From: Fimadaptatus sp948467645 | GTDB taxonomy: Bacteria; Bacillota; Clostridia; Christensenellales; Aristaeellaceae | Direction of reading: 5' to 3' | Assembly (NCBI GenBank): GCA_948467645.1 | Contig: CAOKFD010000044.1 | Location: 1 to 23,211, forward strand | DNA length: 23,211 bases | In this document: positions 5,840 to 13,523 of the stretch, piece by piece | Layout of the letters: each line of letters begins with the position of its first letter | How positions within the stretch are numbered: the stretch's first letter is position 1 | The notes under the pieces: generated by a model | The model's database searches: none | What the model was told of the DNA's origin: nothing | Seen by the model: only the letters and a program-made list of their open reading frames with translations | Program-made: the position numbers and the translations under genes

Positions 5840-7578
5840 CACGCCGTCGCCTCCATTGCCTGCTGACGCACTACCAGTTCGCGGTACAGTCCGCCGCGTC
5901 TAAGCAATTCGTCGTGCGCGCCGCTCTGCGCAACCGCGCCTTTCTCCAGTACATATATGCAGTCCGCGCCGCGCACGGTGGACATGCGGTGCGATATTAT
6001 TATAAGCGTGCGGGTGTGCGCGAGATTGCCTATCGTGTCCCAGATTTCCTGCTCGCTCTCCGGGTCGACGCTGGACGTGGCCTCGTCGAATATCATGTAC
6101 TCGGCGTTGGACAGCAGCGCGCGCGCAATGCCCATCTTCTGGCGCTGGCCGCCCGACAGCGACGCGCCCGCGTTGCCCACGTCATAATCGAGGCCGTTCT
6201 CGATTGCCGCCATGAACTTGCCCAGACCTGCCTCTTTAAGCGCCTCCATAAGCTGCGCGTCGCTCGCGTTCGGCGCGGCCATCAGGAGATTGTCGCGGAT
6301 AGTGCCTGAGAACAGGTTCACCTGCTGCGGCACCATTGCGATATGTTTGCGCAGTTCCTCGGGCTTCATGCTCAGGTAGTCCTTGCCATCCATGAATATA
6401 TGCCCGGACTTGGGGTCGCAAAAGCGCATCAGCAGCGACGCGGTGGTCGACTTTCCGCAGCCCGACATGCCCACCAGCGCCACAACCGAGCCTTTCGGAA
6501 TCTCGAGCGACACATCGCTGAGCGCGCGGCTGCGGCCCTCATAGCCATAGGACACATGTTCCATGCGTATGCCGTCGAATTTCTGCGGGTCGGCGGGCAG
6601 CGACGGATTATACGGACGCGCGGTGTCGGTGTTCAGAATTTCCTCCACCTTGTCCGCCGCCGATATTGCTGTCAGCGCGCCGTGGGAGGCGCTCATGAGC
6701 TGTTTGGCCGAGGAGAAGTAGCTGTACGACAGCATCAGCACGACCAATGCCTGCGAAATGCTGATACTGCCCTGCCCCAGCCGCATCGCGCAGTCGATGA
6801 CCGCCACGACCACGGTTGCGTATATAAGCAGCTCGGTCACGAGGAAGGACGTGAAGTTGATCTTCATGAACTTGTTTATGTTCTTATTCAGCACGTCCGC
6901 CTTTTCGCCCAGCACGCGCGAATGCTCCTGATCGCGGTCGAACAGTTTAAGCGTGGTCAGTCCGCGCAGGCTGTCCATGTAGTAGCCGGTCATGTCGTCC
7001 AGCGAGCGCCAATAGCCTTTGCGCAATTGCTCGATCTTCTTGCGGAACACGTTGTTGAGCGGCAAAAGCACCAGCGACACTATCAGCAGCAGTACCGCAA
7101 TCGGCGTGGATATGTCCTTTAGGTGGAAAAACAGGTACACCGGCGATACGACGCTTATAATCAGGCTGGGCAGGTAGGTGCTGAAGTAGCCCTGCATCTG
7201 CTCCACCGCGTCCACCGACGCGGTTATCGCCGAGACCGGGCCTATCTTTTCGATTCCGCCCGCGTCCAGCTCAAGTACTTTAGAAAAAATCTGAGCGCGC
7301 ATACTGCCGCGCGCCTTGGCCGCCGTCTTGTATTCCAGCAGGCCCTTGACCAACTGCGCCGCAAACGTGAATACCGATACCAGCAGCGCGGCGCTCACCG
7401 CGCTCCACTCGTTGCCCAGTATCGTCTCCGGGTCAAACAAATCGCCTAAGAACCCGCCGACTATCTCCGCCAGCGCGGTAGTGCCTATCAGCGTCAGGAA
7501 GCTGACCGCGGCTATGGCCAGTATCCAGCCCCACAGCCCGCGCGCCAGCTTAATGAGCGTCTTGTTCATCAAAAGCAT
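5839..7578 (-). CDS. ABC exporter half, membrane plus ATPase (CydD-like), first of a pair
   Basis: 579 residues. An exporter-type membrane domain (about 1-310, six hydrophobic helices) is joined to an ATPase: Walker A GMSGCGKST (370-378), signature LSGGQRQ (474-480), Walker B YMIFDE (494-499, Glu499), D-loop SSVD and switch His530. Both halves of the pair keep the catalytic Glu, so neither site looks degenerate by that criterion. The ATG at 7578 is 6 bases after the stop of a 33-codon ORF, and its ribosome site (GCGAGG) lies inside that ORF. Both are probably driven from the consensus promoter at 7737-7765. Substrate unknown; a thiol, peptide or lipid exporter would all fit. Confidence 0.85.
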   Translation of the reverse strand: MLLMNKTLIKLARGLWGWILAIAAVSFLTLIGTTALAEIVGGFLGDLFDPETILGNEWSAVSAALLVSVFTFAAQLVKGLLEYKTAAKARGSMRAQIFSKVLELDAGGIEKIGPVSAITASVDAVEQMQGYFSTYLPSLIISVVSPVYLFFHLKDISTPIAVLLLIVSLVLLPLNNVFRKKIEQLRKGYWRSLDDMTGYYMDSLRGLTTLKLFDRDQEHSRVLGEKADVLNKNINKFMKINFTSFLVTELLIYATVVVAVIDCAMRLGQGSISISQALVVLMLSYSYFSSAKQLMSASHGALTAISAADKVEEILNTDTARPYNPSLPADPQKFDGIRMEHVSYGYEGRSRALSDVSLEIPKGSVVALVGMSGCGKSTTASLLMRFCDPKSGHIFMDGKDYLSMKPEELRKHIAMVPQQVNLFSGTIRDNLLMAAPNASDAQLMEALKEAGLGKFMAAIENGLDYDVGNAGASLSGGQRQKMGIARALLSNAEYMIFDEATSSVDPESEQEIWDTIGNLAHTRTLIIISHRMSTVRGADCIYVLEKGAVAQSGAHDELLRRGGLYRELVVRQQAMEATA

Positions 7579-7584
7579 AGCTTA

Positions 7585-7686
7585 TCAAACCTCGCCATCT
7601 TTATATGTAATACGTAATTCACCGCCGTCTGCTGCACCCGCCGGGCAAAGCGTCAGCCACCCGGCGCGCCATTCACAATCACGCAT
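7585..7686 (-). CDS. Unrecognised 33-residue ORF coupled to the ABC exporter genes
   Basis: ATG at 7686 is preceded by a very strong ribosome site (GGAGGAGG, 7690-7697), and the ORF ends 6 bases before the exporter gene. It begins MRDCEWRAGWLTLC and ends ITYKDGEV. It has two Cys (residues 4 and 14), two Trp and no clear membrane segment. Placement between a consensus promoter and the exporter, plus the ribosome site, argue that it is translated. It may be a leader peptide, an exported peptide or a small partner of the transporter. I recognise no family. Confidence 0.55.
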   Translation of the reverse strand: MRDCEWRAGWLTLCPAGAADGGELRITYKDGEV

Positions 7687-7736
7687 CGCACCTCCTCCAA
7701 TAAAGCCGTCACTAAAACAAAACTGTCTTTGAAATA

Positions 7737-7765
7737 ATTATAGTTAAACGCCTCTTACTTGTCAA
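7737..7765 (-). promoter_or_regulatory. Consensus promoter of the small ORF and ABC exporter operon
   Basis: Minus strand: perfect -35 TTGACA (7760-7765), 17-nt spacer, perfect -10 TATAAT (7737-7742). Predicted start near 7730, with a 45-nt leader before the small ORF. A fully consensus promoter suggests strong expression unless a repressor acts. Confidence 0.85.
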
Positions 7766-7831
7766 TATGCTTTGCCATAATAATTTTTGCATTGAAATGT
7801 AGCCTTATGTAATAGGAAGAAACTCCGACAA

Positions 7832-7870
7832 TGTTAATGCGCGTTCGGTTTCATTTTGACAGCATTAACA
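7832..7870. repeat. Perfect 9-bp inverted repeat in the divergent spacer
   Basis: TGTTAATGC (7832-7840) and GCATTAACA (7862-7870) are exact inverted copies 21 bases apart. They lie upstream of both divergent promoters. Could be an operator pair or a hairpin; there is no T run. The remainder of 7766-7990 shows no ORF or RNA gene that I can support. Confidence 0.4.
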
Positions 7871-7995
7871 CGCACGCTGCTTTGCCCAAAGTATATCATA
7901 AGCCCGCCTTTACATTCCTTTACCTTATCGTAAACGTCAATAAACTTAGAGCCAGGTATAGTTTCAATCTATATCTGCCGATTGCATTTACCGAT

Positions 7996-8024
7996 TAGAC
8001 AAGTGGGTATCTGTGCGATATAAT
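7996..8024 (+). promoter_or_regulatory. Promoter of the leader peptide/metNIQ operon
   Basis: -35 TAGACA (7996-8001, five of six consensus), 17-nt spacer, -10 TATAAT (8019-8024). Transcription should begin near 8031, about 45 bases before the leader peptide start. Confidence 0.65.
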
Positions 8025-8074
8025 ACATACATCGACCGCGGGAACGCGCGGCGCACGGAAGGAGGCAACCGGGA

Positions 8075-8155
8075 ATGAAGATTATGCGAATGTGCATGTG
8101 CGAAAAGGCTTACCTGATTGCGCCCGCAAATTCCTGCGCCATGTGCATGACCTGA
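8075..8155 (+). CDS. Met/Cys-rich leader peptide (candidate attenuator) of metNIQ
   Basis: A 26-codon ORF with a strong ribosome site AAGGAGG (8059-8065) 9 bases before the ATG. It holds six Met and four Cys residues in two clusters: MKIMRMCMC at the start and CAMCMT at the end. Such a composition ahead of a methionine uptake operon is the hallmark of a control peptide whose translation senses charged tRNA(Met) or tRNA(Cys), as known for Trp, His and Cys leader peptides. Its stop codon lies inside an 18-nt palindrome (8147-8164), and a terminator-like hairpin follows. No S-box, T-box or other known riboswitch was recognised in this leader. The function is inference from composition and position. 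Confidence 0.7.
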   Translation: MKIMRMCMCEKAYLIAPANSCAMCMT

Positions 8156-8205
8156 TCAGGTCATGGGCTTAAACGCGGCGAGCGGCGCATCCGCTCATTT
8201 ATTTT
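8135..8205 (+). promoter_or_regulatory. Attenuator hairpins between the leader peptide and metN
   Basis: Three elements are seen. First, the perfect palindrome ATGACCTGATCAGGTCAT (8147-8164). Second, a terminator-like stem GAGCGG/CCGCTC (8180-8185 and 8191-8196) with ATTTATTTT after it. Third, TGCGCC (8135-8140, within the leader codons) exactly complementary to GGCGCA (8184-8189). The last pairing would break the terminator stem, so the two states exclude each other, as in classical attenuation. The U run is interrupted and the alternative pairing is short (6 bp). Confidence 0.5.
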
Positions 8206-8230
8206 GCTCAAAATTGGGAGACATAAAAGC

Positions 8231-9274
8231 ATGATCGAGCTAAACGACGTAAGCAAGGTGTTCAGCGAGGGCAAGAGCAGTTTCGCCGCGGTAAGCGACG
8301 TGACGCTAAGCATACGCGAGGGCGAGGTATTCGGCATAGTCGGCTACTCGGGCGCGGGCAAATCCACGCTGGTCAGGTGCATAAACCTCCTGGAGCGGCC
8401 TACGTCGGGCAGCGTCACCGTGGACGGTCAGGACTTAACCAAACTCCGGGGCCGGGCACTGAGCGAGGCGCGCCGCAAGATCGGCATGATATTTCAGCAA
8501 TTCAACCTGTTCTCCACGCGCACGGTATTCGACAACGTGGCCTACCCGATAAGGTATTCGGGGCTGAGCAAGGCTGAACTAAAAAAGCGCGTGGAATCGC
8601 TGCTGGACTTTGTGGAGCTGGGCGACAAGCGCAACGCCTATCCGTCGCAGCTGAGCGGCGGCCAGAAGCAGCGCGTGGCGATTGCCCGCGCGCTGGCGTG
8701 CGACCCCAAGGTGCTGCTGTGCGACGAGGCCACGAGCGCGCTCGACCCGCAGACCACCAAATCGATTCTCCGGCTGCTCAAGCGCCTCAACCGCGAAACC
8801 GGCATTACGATAGTCATGATTACCCACCAGATGCAGGTGGTCAAGGAGATTTGCGACCGGGTGGCCGTGATGGAAAAGGGCCGCGTGGTCGAAACCGGCG
8901 ACGTGCTGGACGTATTCACCCACCCGCAGGCACCAATCACGCGCAGCTTTATCGACTCGGCCAGCAATCTGGGCGGCATATACACGCTGATGGAGCAGAA
9001 CCACCCGCTGACGCGCCTAGTGCCTGGCGAGCAGATAATCCGGCTGCAATACCGCCGCGACAGCGCGGGCGAAGCGCTGGTATCGCGCGCGTCACAGCAG
9101 TTCGGCGTGGCGGTCAACATAATCTTCGGCAATATCGAACTGATCGGCGACGAGCCGCTTGGCTGCCTGATAGTAAAGCTTTCGGGCGGCGCGGATGCGG
9201 TCAGGCAGGCGGTTGACTTCTTCAGCGCCAATCGGGTGGATGTGGAGGTAATAAGCGATGCAGGCGTGGCTTGA
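8231..9274 (+). CDS. metN: Methionine ABC importer ATP-binding protein MetN
   Basis: 347 residues from the ATG at 8231, which has GGGAG (8216-8220) 10 bases upstream; a TTG nine codons earlier lacks a proper site. The ATPase domain has Walker A GYSGAGKST (38-46), Q-loop FQQ, signature LSGGQKQ (141-147), Walker B VLLCDE (161-166) and switch His199. The C-terminal 80 or so residues (about 265-345) match the NIL domain, which in known MetN binds methionine and shuts down transport. Both the length and this domain are diagnostic for the family. The gene overlaps metI by 17 bases. Confidence 0.93.
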   Translation: MIELNDVSKVFSEGKSSFAAVSDVTLSIREGEVFGIVGYSGAGKSTLVRCINLLERPTSGSVTVDGQDLTKLRGRALSEARRKIGMIFQQFNLFSTRTVFDNVAYPIRYSGLSKAELKKRVESLLDFVELGDKRNAYPSQLSGGQKQRVAIARALACDPKVLLCDEATSALDPQTTKSILRLLKRLNRETGITIVMITHQMQVVKEICDRVAVMEKGRVVETGDVLDVFTHPQAPITRSFIDSASNLGGIYTLMEQNHPLTRLVPGEQIIRLQYRRDSAGEALVSRASQQFGVAVNIIFGNIELIGDEPLGCLIVKLSGGADAVRQAVDFFSANRVDVEVISDAGVA

Positions 9275-9938
9275 AAGCTGGTTCCCGGACGTAATGGCCA
9301 GCCCGGACAGATTCTTTAAGAGCATAGGCGAAACGCTGCTGATGACCGGCTGGGCGGGCAGTCTGATGCTTGTAATCGGCCTTGCGCTGGGCGTGGTGCT
9401 CGTAATCACCCGGCCGCACGGCGTGCTGGAGAACCGCTGGGTTTACGGCATACTGGATAAGGCGATAAACCTTTTGCGCTCGATACCGTTTGTGATACTT
9501 ATCGCGCTGCTGATGAACGTGACCAAGTTCATAATGGGCACCAAGATTGGCGTGCGCGGCGTGATAGTGCCGCTGGTGGTCGGCTCTGCCCCCTTTTTTG
9601 CAAGGCAGGTTGAGACCGCGCTGGTGGGCGTACCCTCGGGGCTGGTCGAGGCCGCCAAGGCCATGGGCAGCGGCACCTGGGGCGTTATCTTCCGCGTATA
9701 CCTGAAAGAGGGTGCGCCCGCAATCGCGCGCGGCGCTACCATAACGCTGATTAGCCTTATCGGACTTACCGCGATGGCCGGCTACGTCGGCGCGGGCGGT
9801 CTGGGCGACTATTCGATAGTGTACGGCTACAACTACAACCGCATGGACATCGTTTGGGCGGCGGTGATAGTGATCGTGCTGATCGTATCGATTATACAGA
9901 TGATCGGCTCGTTCATCGCCCACCGGAATACTCACTGA
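9258..9938 (+). CDS. metI: Methionine ABC importer permease MetI
   Basis: 226 residues with five hydrophobic segments. The cytoplasmic EAA loop is at about 131-156 (EAAKAMGSGTWGVIFRVYL), the site that contacts the ATPase, and the C-terminal part has the family run GYVGAGGLGD. The start lies within the end of metN, so translation is coupled. Together with MetN and MetQ it forms the methionine uptake system, known in relatives to import L- and D-methionine. Confidence 0.93.
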   Translation: MQAWLESWFPDVMASPDRFFKSIGETLLMTGWAGSLMLVIGLALGVVLVITRPHGVLENRWVYGILDKAINLLRSIPFVILIALLMNVTKFIMGTKIGVRGVIVPLVVGSAPFFARQVETALVGVPSGLVEAAKAMGSGTWGVIFRVYLKEGAPAIARGATITLISLIGLTAMAGYVGAGGLGDYSIVYGYNYNRMDIVWAAVIVIVLIVSIIQMIGSFIAHRNTH

Positions 9939-9945
9939 TTCCCCT

Positions 9946-9961
9946 TCGCCGGACGGCGAAT
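9946..9961 (+). other. Small hairpin between metI and metQ
   Basis: TTCGCC GGAC GGCGAA forms a 6-bp stem with a 4-nt loop, without a T run. In ABC operons such stems often stabilise or set the level of the binding-protein mRNA; that role is assumed here. The metQ ribosome site GAGGAGG follows at 9980-9986. Confidence 0.45.
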
Positions 9962-9995
9962 AACTTAACAAATAATTTTGAGGAGGAAACTCACA

Positions 9996-10862
9996 ATGAA
10001 ACGTATACTTGCTGTTTTGCTGGCTGCTCTGCTTCTCCCCGTTTACGCTTTGGCCGATTCCGAAAACACCGTCGTGCGCGTGGGCGTTACCGGCGCGTTT
10101 TACGACGATCTGTGGCAGCCCGCTATCGAGGAGCTGGCTAAGGAAGGCATCACGGTCGAGACGGTTCAGTTCTCCGACTTTGCCCTGCCCAACAACGCCC
10201 TGAACAGCGGCGACATCGAGCTGAACGCGTTCCAGCATCACGCCTACTTCAACAATGACACCACCACCAACGGCTACGACCTGAGCGTACTGGCCGACAC
10301 CTTCGTAATCACGATGAACCTGTACTCCGAAAAGTACGATACCATCGAAGATCTGGTTGCCGCCACCGAGAGTGGCAAGCCCACCGTGGCTGTACCTAAC
10401 GACGCCACCAACTATGGCCGCGCGCTGCTGGTACTGCGCGACGCGGGGCTGCTGGAGCTGGGCGAGTATGAGGGCACTCCGCTTGAGGAAAACATCACCT
10501 CCTCCAAGGTTGAGCTGTACCCGGTAAACGCCTCCATGACCTATCAGTACCTGAGCGACGTTGACGCGGCGGTCATCAACGGCAACTATGCCGCCAGCTA
10601 CGGCGTGGATCCCGACAGCGGCATTTTCTATGAGAACATAGACCTCAGCGACGACAAGTTCACCTGCCTGATCGCCTGCCGCACCGCTGATCTGGACAAC
10701 GAGACCTACAAGCGCGTGGCCGAGGTATTCTGCTCCGAAGTGACCAGCAAGGTCGTCGAGGAAAAGTTCAACGGCTTCTTCAAGCTGGTATGGGAGGAAG
10801 ATACCGCCGAGGATGCGGCTGATACCGAAACCGAAGTCACTTCCGAGACCACCGAGGGCTAA
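9996..10862 (+). CDS. metQ: Methionine-binding protein MetQ (NlpA family)
   Basis: 288 residues from the ATG at 9996, with GAGGAGG 9 bases upstream. The N-terminus is a signal peptide (MKRILAVLLAALLLPVYALA) followed by DSEN, which suits signal peptidase I. The body is NlpA-like: VRVGVTG near the start, ELNAFQHHAYF at about 72-82, VPNDATNYGRAL near 133, and a late INGNYA motif. Two oddities: there is no lipobox Cys, although Gram-positive MetQ proteins are usually lipoproteins, and the end is a tail of about 20 acidic and Thr residues (EEDTAEDAADTE). It captures methionine outside the membrane for MetNI. Confidence 0.92.
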   Translation: MKRILAVLLAALLLPVYALADSENTVVRVGVTGAFYDDLWQPAIEELAKEGITVETVQFSDFALPNNALNSGDIELNAFQHHAYFNNDTTTNGYDLSVLADTFVITMNLYSEKYDTIEDLVAATESGKPTVAVPNDATNYGRALLVLRDAGLLELGEYEGTPLEENITSSKVELYPVNASMTYQYLSDVDAAVINGNYAASYGVDPDSGIFYENIDLSDDKFTCLIACRTADLDNETYKRVAEVFCSEVTSKVVEEKFNGFFKLVWEEDTAEDAADTETEVTSETTEG

Positions 10863-10882
10863 AATAAAAAAACGATAACCGT

Positions 10883-10915
10883 AAAGGAGAAGCAGCGCAA
10901 AGCCGCTTCTCCTTT
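10883..10915 (+). terminator. Hairpin after metQ (terminator or partial attenuator)
   Basis: Perfect 11-bp inverted repeat AAAGGAGAAGC/GCTTCTCCTTT (10883-10893 and 10905-10915). Only three T residues follow directly, then an AT-rich stretch. Some read-through into the next genes is likely. A weak promoter (TTGACC at 10914-10919, 16-nt spacer, TACTTT) may restart transcription. Confidence 0.6.
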
Positions 10916-10980
10916 GACCAATATTTATTTAACCATACTTTGTCAAGCCGCACGCGCGGCGTTAATAAGGAGAGATTACA

Positions 10981-12348
10981 ATGATAGAAGCTCTTAAAAG
11001 CATAATCGGCGACGAAAGCCGCATAATCGCGGGCGACATCCCTGACAAGTACTTGAGCGACACGCTGGGCCGCAGGCACGGCACGGCGGCGGCGCTGGTA
11101 TTCCCGGTATCCACCGACGAAGTGGCGGGCGTGATGCGCTATGCGTGGGAGCATTCCATCCCGGTAACGCCGCGCGGCGCGGGCACCAATCTGGTGGGAT
11201 CGACCGTGCCCCATGGCGAGGGCATAGTGCTCGACCTGAGCCGCATGAACCATGTGCTTGAGATAGACGAGGAGACATTCACCGCGACGGTCGAGCCGGG
11301 CGTGGTGCTTGAGGATTTTCAGGCCATGGTCGAGGCGAAGGGCCTATTCTACCCGCCGGATCCGGGCGAAAAGACCGCGACAATCGCGGGCAACATCGCG
11401 ACCAACGCGGGCGGTATGCGCGCGGTCAAGTACGGCGTGACGCGCGACTATGTGCGCGGGCTTGAGGTAGTGACCGCCGACGGGCGCGTGATTACCGCGG
11501 GCACCAAGAACGTAAAGGACGCGAGCGGCCTGAGCCTGAAGCACCTGATCGTGGGCTCGGAGGGCACGCTGGGCGTAATCACCAAGTGCATACTGCGTCT
11601 GGTGCCCAAGCCCGAGGTATCGCGCTCGGCGCTGGTGCCGTTTGGCGATCTGCAGACCGGCATATCGTCGGTGCTCAAGATAATAAAGGCCAACGCCAAC
11701 CCTACCGCGATTGAGTTTATCGAGCGCAGCGTGGTCGAGCTGGGTGAGAGCTTCACCGGCCAGAAATTCCCCTGCCCCGAGGCCAAGGCATACATACTGC
11801 TCACCTTCGACGGCACGAGCGAGCAGGTGGACGCGGGCATTGAGCGCGTTAAGGCAGTCACCAGGGCGAGTGGCGCTATCGACTTTATCGAGCTTACCGA
11901 TCCGGCGCAGGCCGCCGCGATATGGCGCGTGCGCGGCTGCCTTGTAAAGGCGGTCGAGGCGTTCTCCGAGCAGGAGCCGGTCGATCTGGTAGTACCGATC
12001 AACCGCACCGCCGAGTTCATCGAATTTGTGCACAAGCTGGAAGCCGAGTCGGGTATGCAGATGATCGCGTTCGGCCATGCGGGCGACGGCAACGTCCATC
12101 TGTGCGTGGTGCGCGGCAAGCGTTCCGACGAGGAATGGGAGCACGAACTGAAGGCCAACATGACGCGGCTGTACAACAAGGCATACGAGCTGGGCGGGCT
12201 TACTTCGGGCGAGCACGGCATTGGACTTGCCAAGCGGCCCTACTTCCTGGCTAATACTAACGAAAACAATCTTGAGGTCATGCGCGCTATAAAGGACGCG
12301 CTGGACGCGAAACATATACTGAACGACCATATATCTTATCTGAAGTGA
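10981..12348 (+). CDS. FAD-binding 2-hydroxy-acid dehydrogenase, GlcD family
   Basis: 455 residues, the usual GlcD/lactate-dehydrogenase length. The N-terminal FAD domain shows TPRGAGTNLVG (about 63-73) and the pyrophosphate-contacting region AGNIATNAGGMRAVKYG (about 136-152). The C-terminal part carries GHAGDGNVH, the metal/substrate His motif, and GEHGIG. Family members oxidise glycolate, D-lactate or other D-2-hydroxy acids to 2-oxo acids. The end reads HILNDHISYL where most relatives have a version of ILNPGK, a small departure. The gene has the site AAGGAGAG and is followed 11 bases later by an aminotransferase. Its place behind metNIQ suggests a 2-hydroxy acid related to methionine; the family alone does not show the substrate. 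Confidence 0.85.
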   Translation: MIEALKSIIGDESRIIAGDIPDKYLSDTLGRRHGTAAALVFPVSTDEVAGVMRYAWEHSIPVTPRGAGTNLVGSTVPHGEGIVLDLSRMNHVLEIDEETFTATVEPGVVLEDFQAMVEAKGLFYPPDPGEKTATIAGNIATNAGGMRAVKYGVTRDYVRGLEVVTADGRVITAGTKNVKDASGLSLKHLIVGSEGTLGVITKCILRLVPKPEVSRSALVPFGDLQTGISSVLKIIKANANPTAIEFIERSVVELGESFTGQKFPCPEAKAYILLTFDGTSEQVDAGIERVKAVTRASGAIDFIELTDPAQAAAIWRVRGCLVKAVEAFSEQEPVDLVVPINRTAEFIEFVHKLEAESGMQMIAFGHAGDGNVHLCVVRGKRSDEEWEHELKANMTRLYNKAYELGGLTSGEHGIGLAKRPYFLANTNENNLEVMRAIKDALDAKHILNDHISYLK

Positions 12349-12359
12349 GGTAGTGCATC

Positions 12360-13523
12360 ATGCGCAAACTTTCGGGCCGCACGGCCACATTCACCGATTC
12401 CGTAATACGCCGCATGACGCGCGTGTCCAACCAGTACGGTGCGGTCAACCTGTCGCAGGGCTTCCCGGACTTTGACCCGCCGCACGAGATTACCGACCGG
12501 CTGGCCGAGATTGCGGCGCACGGCCCGCATCAGTACGCTATCACTTGGGGCGCGCAGAATTTCCGCGACGCGCTGGCGCGCAAGCACGAGCACTTCACCG
12601 GCCTTAAAATCGACCCGAACAGTCAGATCGTCGTGACCTGCGGCAGCACCGAGGCAATGATGGCCGCGATGATGACCGTAACCGATCCGGGCGACGAGGT
12701 TATCGTATTTTCGCCGTTTTACGAGAATTACGGCGCGGACGCGATACTGTCGGGCGCGCAGCCGATTTACGTGCCGCTATACCCGCCTGAATTCAACTTT
12801 AACGAGGCCGAATTGGAGGCCGCGTTCAAGCGCCAGCCCAAGGCGCTTATCCTATGCAACCCGTCCAATCCGTGCGGCAAGGTATTCACGCGCAAGGAGC
12901 TGGAGTACATTGCGTATCTGGCGGACAAGTACGATGTATACGTAATCACCGATGAGGTATACGAACACATTGTATACGCACCGCATGAGCATGTATATTT
13001 TTCCACTCTGCCGGGCATGTTTGAGCGCACTATTACGTGCAGCTCGCTATCCAAGACGTATTCGATAACCGGCTGGCGCTTAGGCTACATAATCGCGTCG
13101 CCCGAGATAATCGATTCGGCGCGCAAGGTACACGACTTCCTGACGGTAGGCGCGGCCGCGCCGCTTCAGGAAGCGGCGATTGTCGGGCTTAACTTTGGCG
13201 ACGACTATTACCGCTGGCTTCAGGCCAAGTACACGCACATGCGCGACCTATTTATAGGCGGACTTGACCGCATCGGCCTTGAGCACACCACGCCCGAGGG
13301 TGCGTATTACGTGATGCTGGATATATCCAGTTTAGGCTGGGATGACGACGTTGCGTTCTGCGAGGCCATGGCGCGCGACGTAGGGGTAGGCGCTGTGCCG
13401 GGGTCGAGCTTCTTCCACGAGCCGGTGAACCACCTGATTCGCCTACACTTTGCCAAGCAGGACGAGACGCTGAACGAGGCGCTCAACCGACTTGAGCATT
13501 TCAAGGAGAAGATGGCGCGTTAG
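12360..13523 (+). CDS. PLP aminotransferase, methionine/kynurenine type (YbdL-like)
   Basis: 387 residues of fold-type I aminotransferase. The opening run AVNLSQGFPDFDPP (28-41) is typical of the methionine aminotransferase YbdL/kynurenine aminotransferase group. Cofactor residues are present: Asn170 (NPSNPCG), Asp198 and Tyr201 (TDEVYEH), Schiff-base Lys232 (SSLSKTYSITGWR), Arg240 and substrate Arg361. These enzymes make or use methionine through its 2-oxo acid. It follows the GlcD-type gene by 11 bases (site GAGG), so the pair could turn a 2-hydroxy acid into an amino acid. The stop codon TAG lies inside the left inverted repeat of a mobile element, which may have set the present C-terminus. 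Confidence 0.85.
   Translation: MRKLSGRTATFTDSVIRRMTRVSNQYGAVNLSQGFPDFDPPHEITDRLAEIAAHGPHQYAITWGAQNFRDALARKHEHFTGLKIDPNSQIVVTCGSTEAMMAAMMTVTDPGDEVIVFSPFYENYGADAILSGAQPIYVPLYPPEFNFNEAELEAAFKRQPKALILCNPSNPCGKVFTRKELEYIAYLADKYDVYVITDEVYEHIVYAPHEHVYFSTLPGMFERTITCSSLSKTYSITGWRLGYIIASPEIIDSARKVHDFLTVGAAAPLQEAAIVGLNFGDDYYRWLQAKYTHMRDLFIGGLDRIGLEHTTPEGAYYVMLDISSLGWDDDVAFCEAMARDVGVGAVPGSSFFHEPVNHLIRLHFAKQDETLNEALNRLEHFKEKMAR

Noticed and set aside
7579..8230. S-box or T-box riboswitch before metN
   Set aside because: I looked for the conserved T-box bulge and S-box core motifs and saw none; the leader instead shows a short translated ORF with hairpins.
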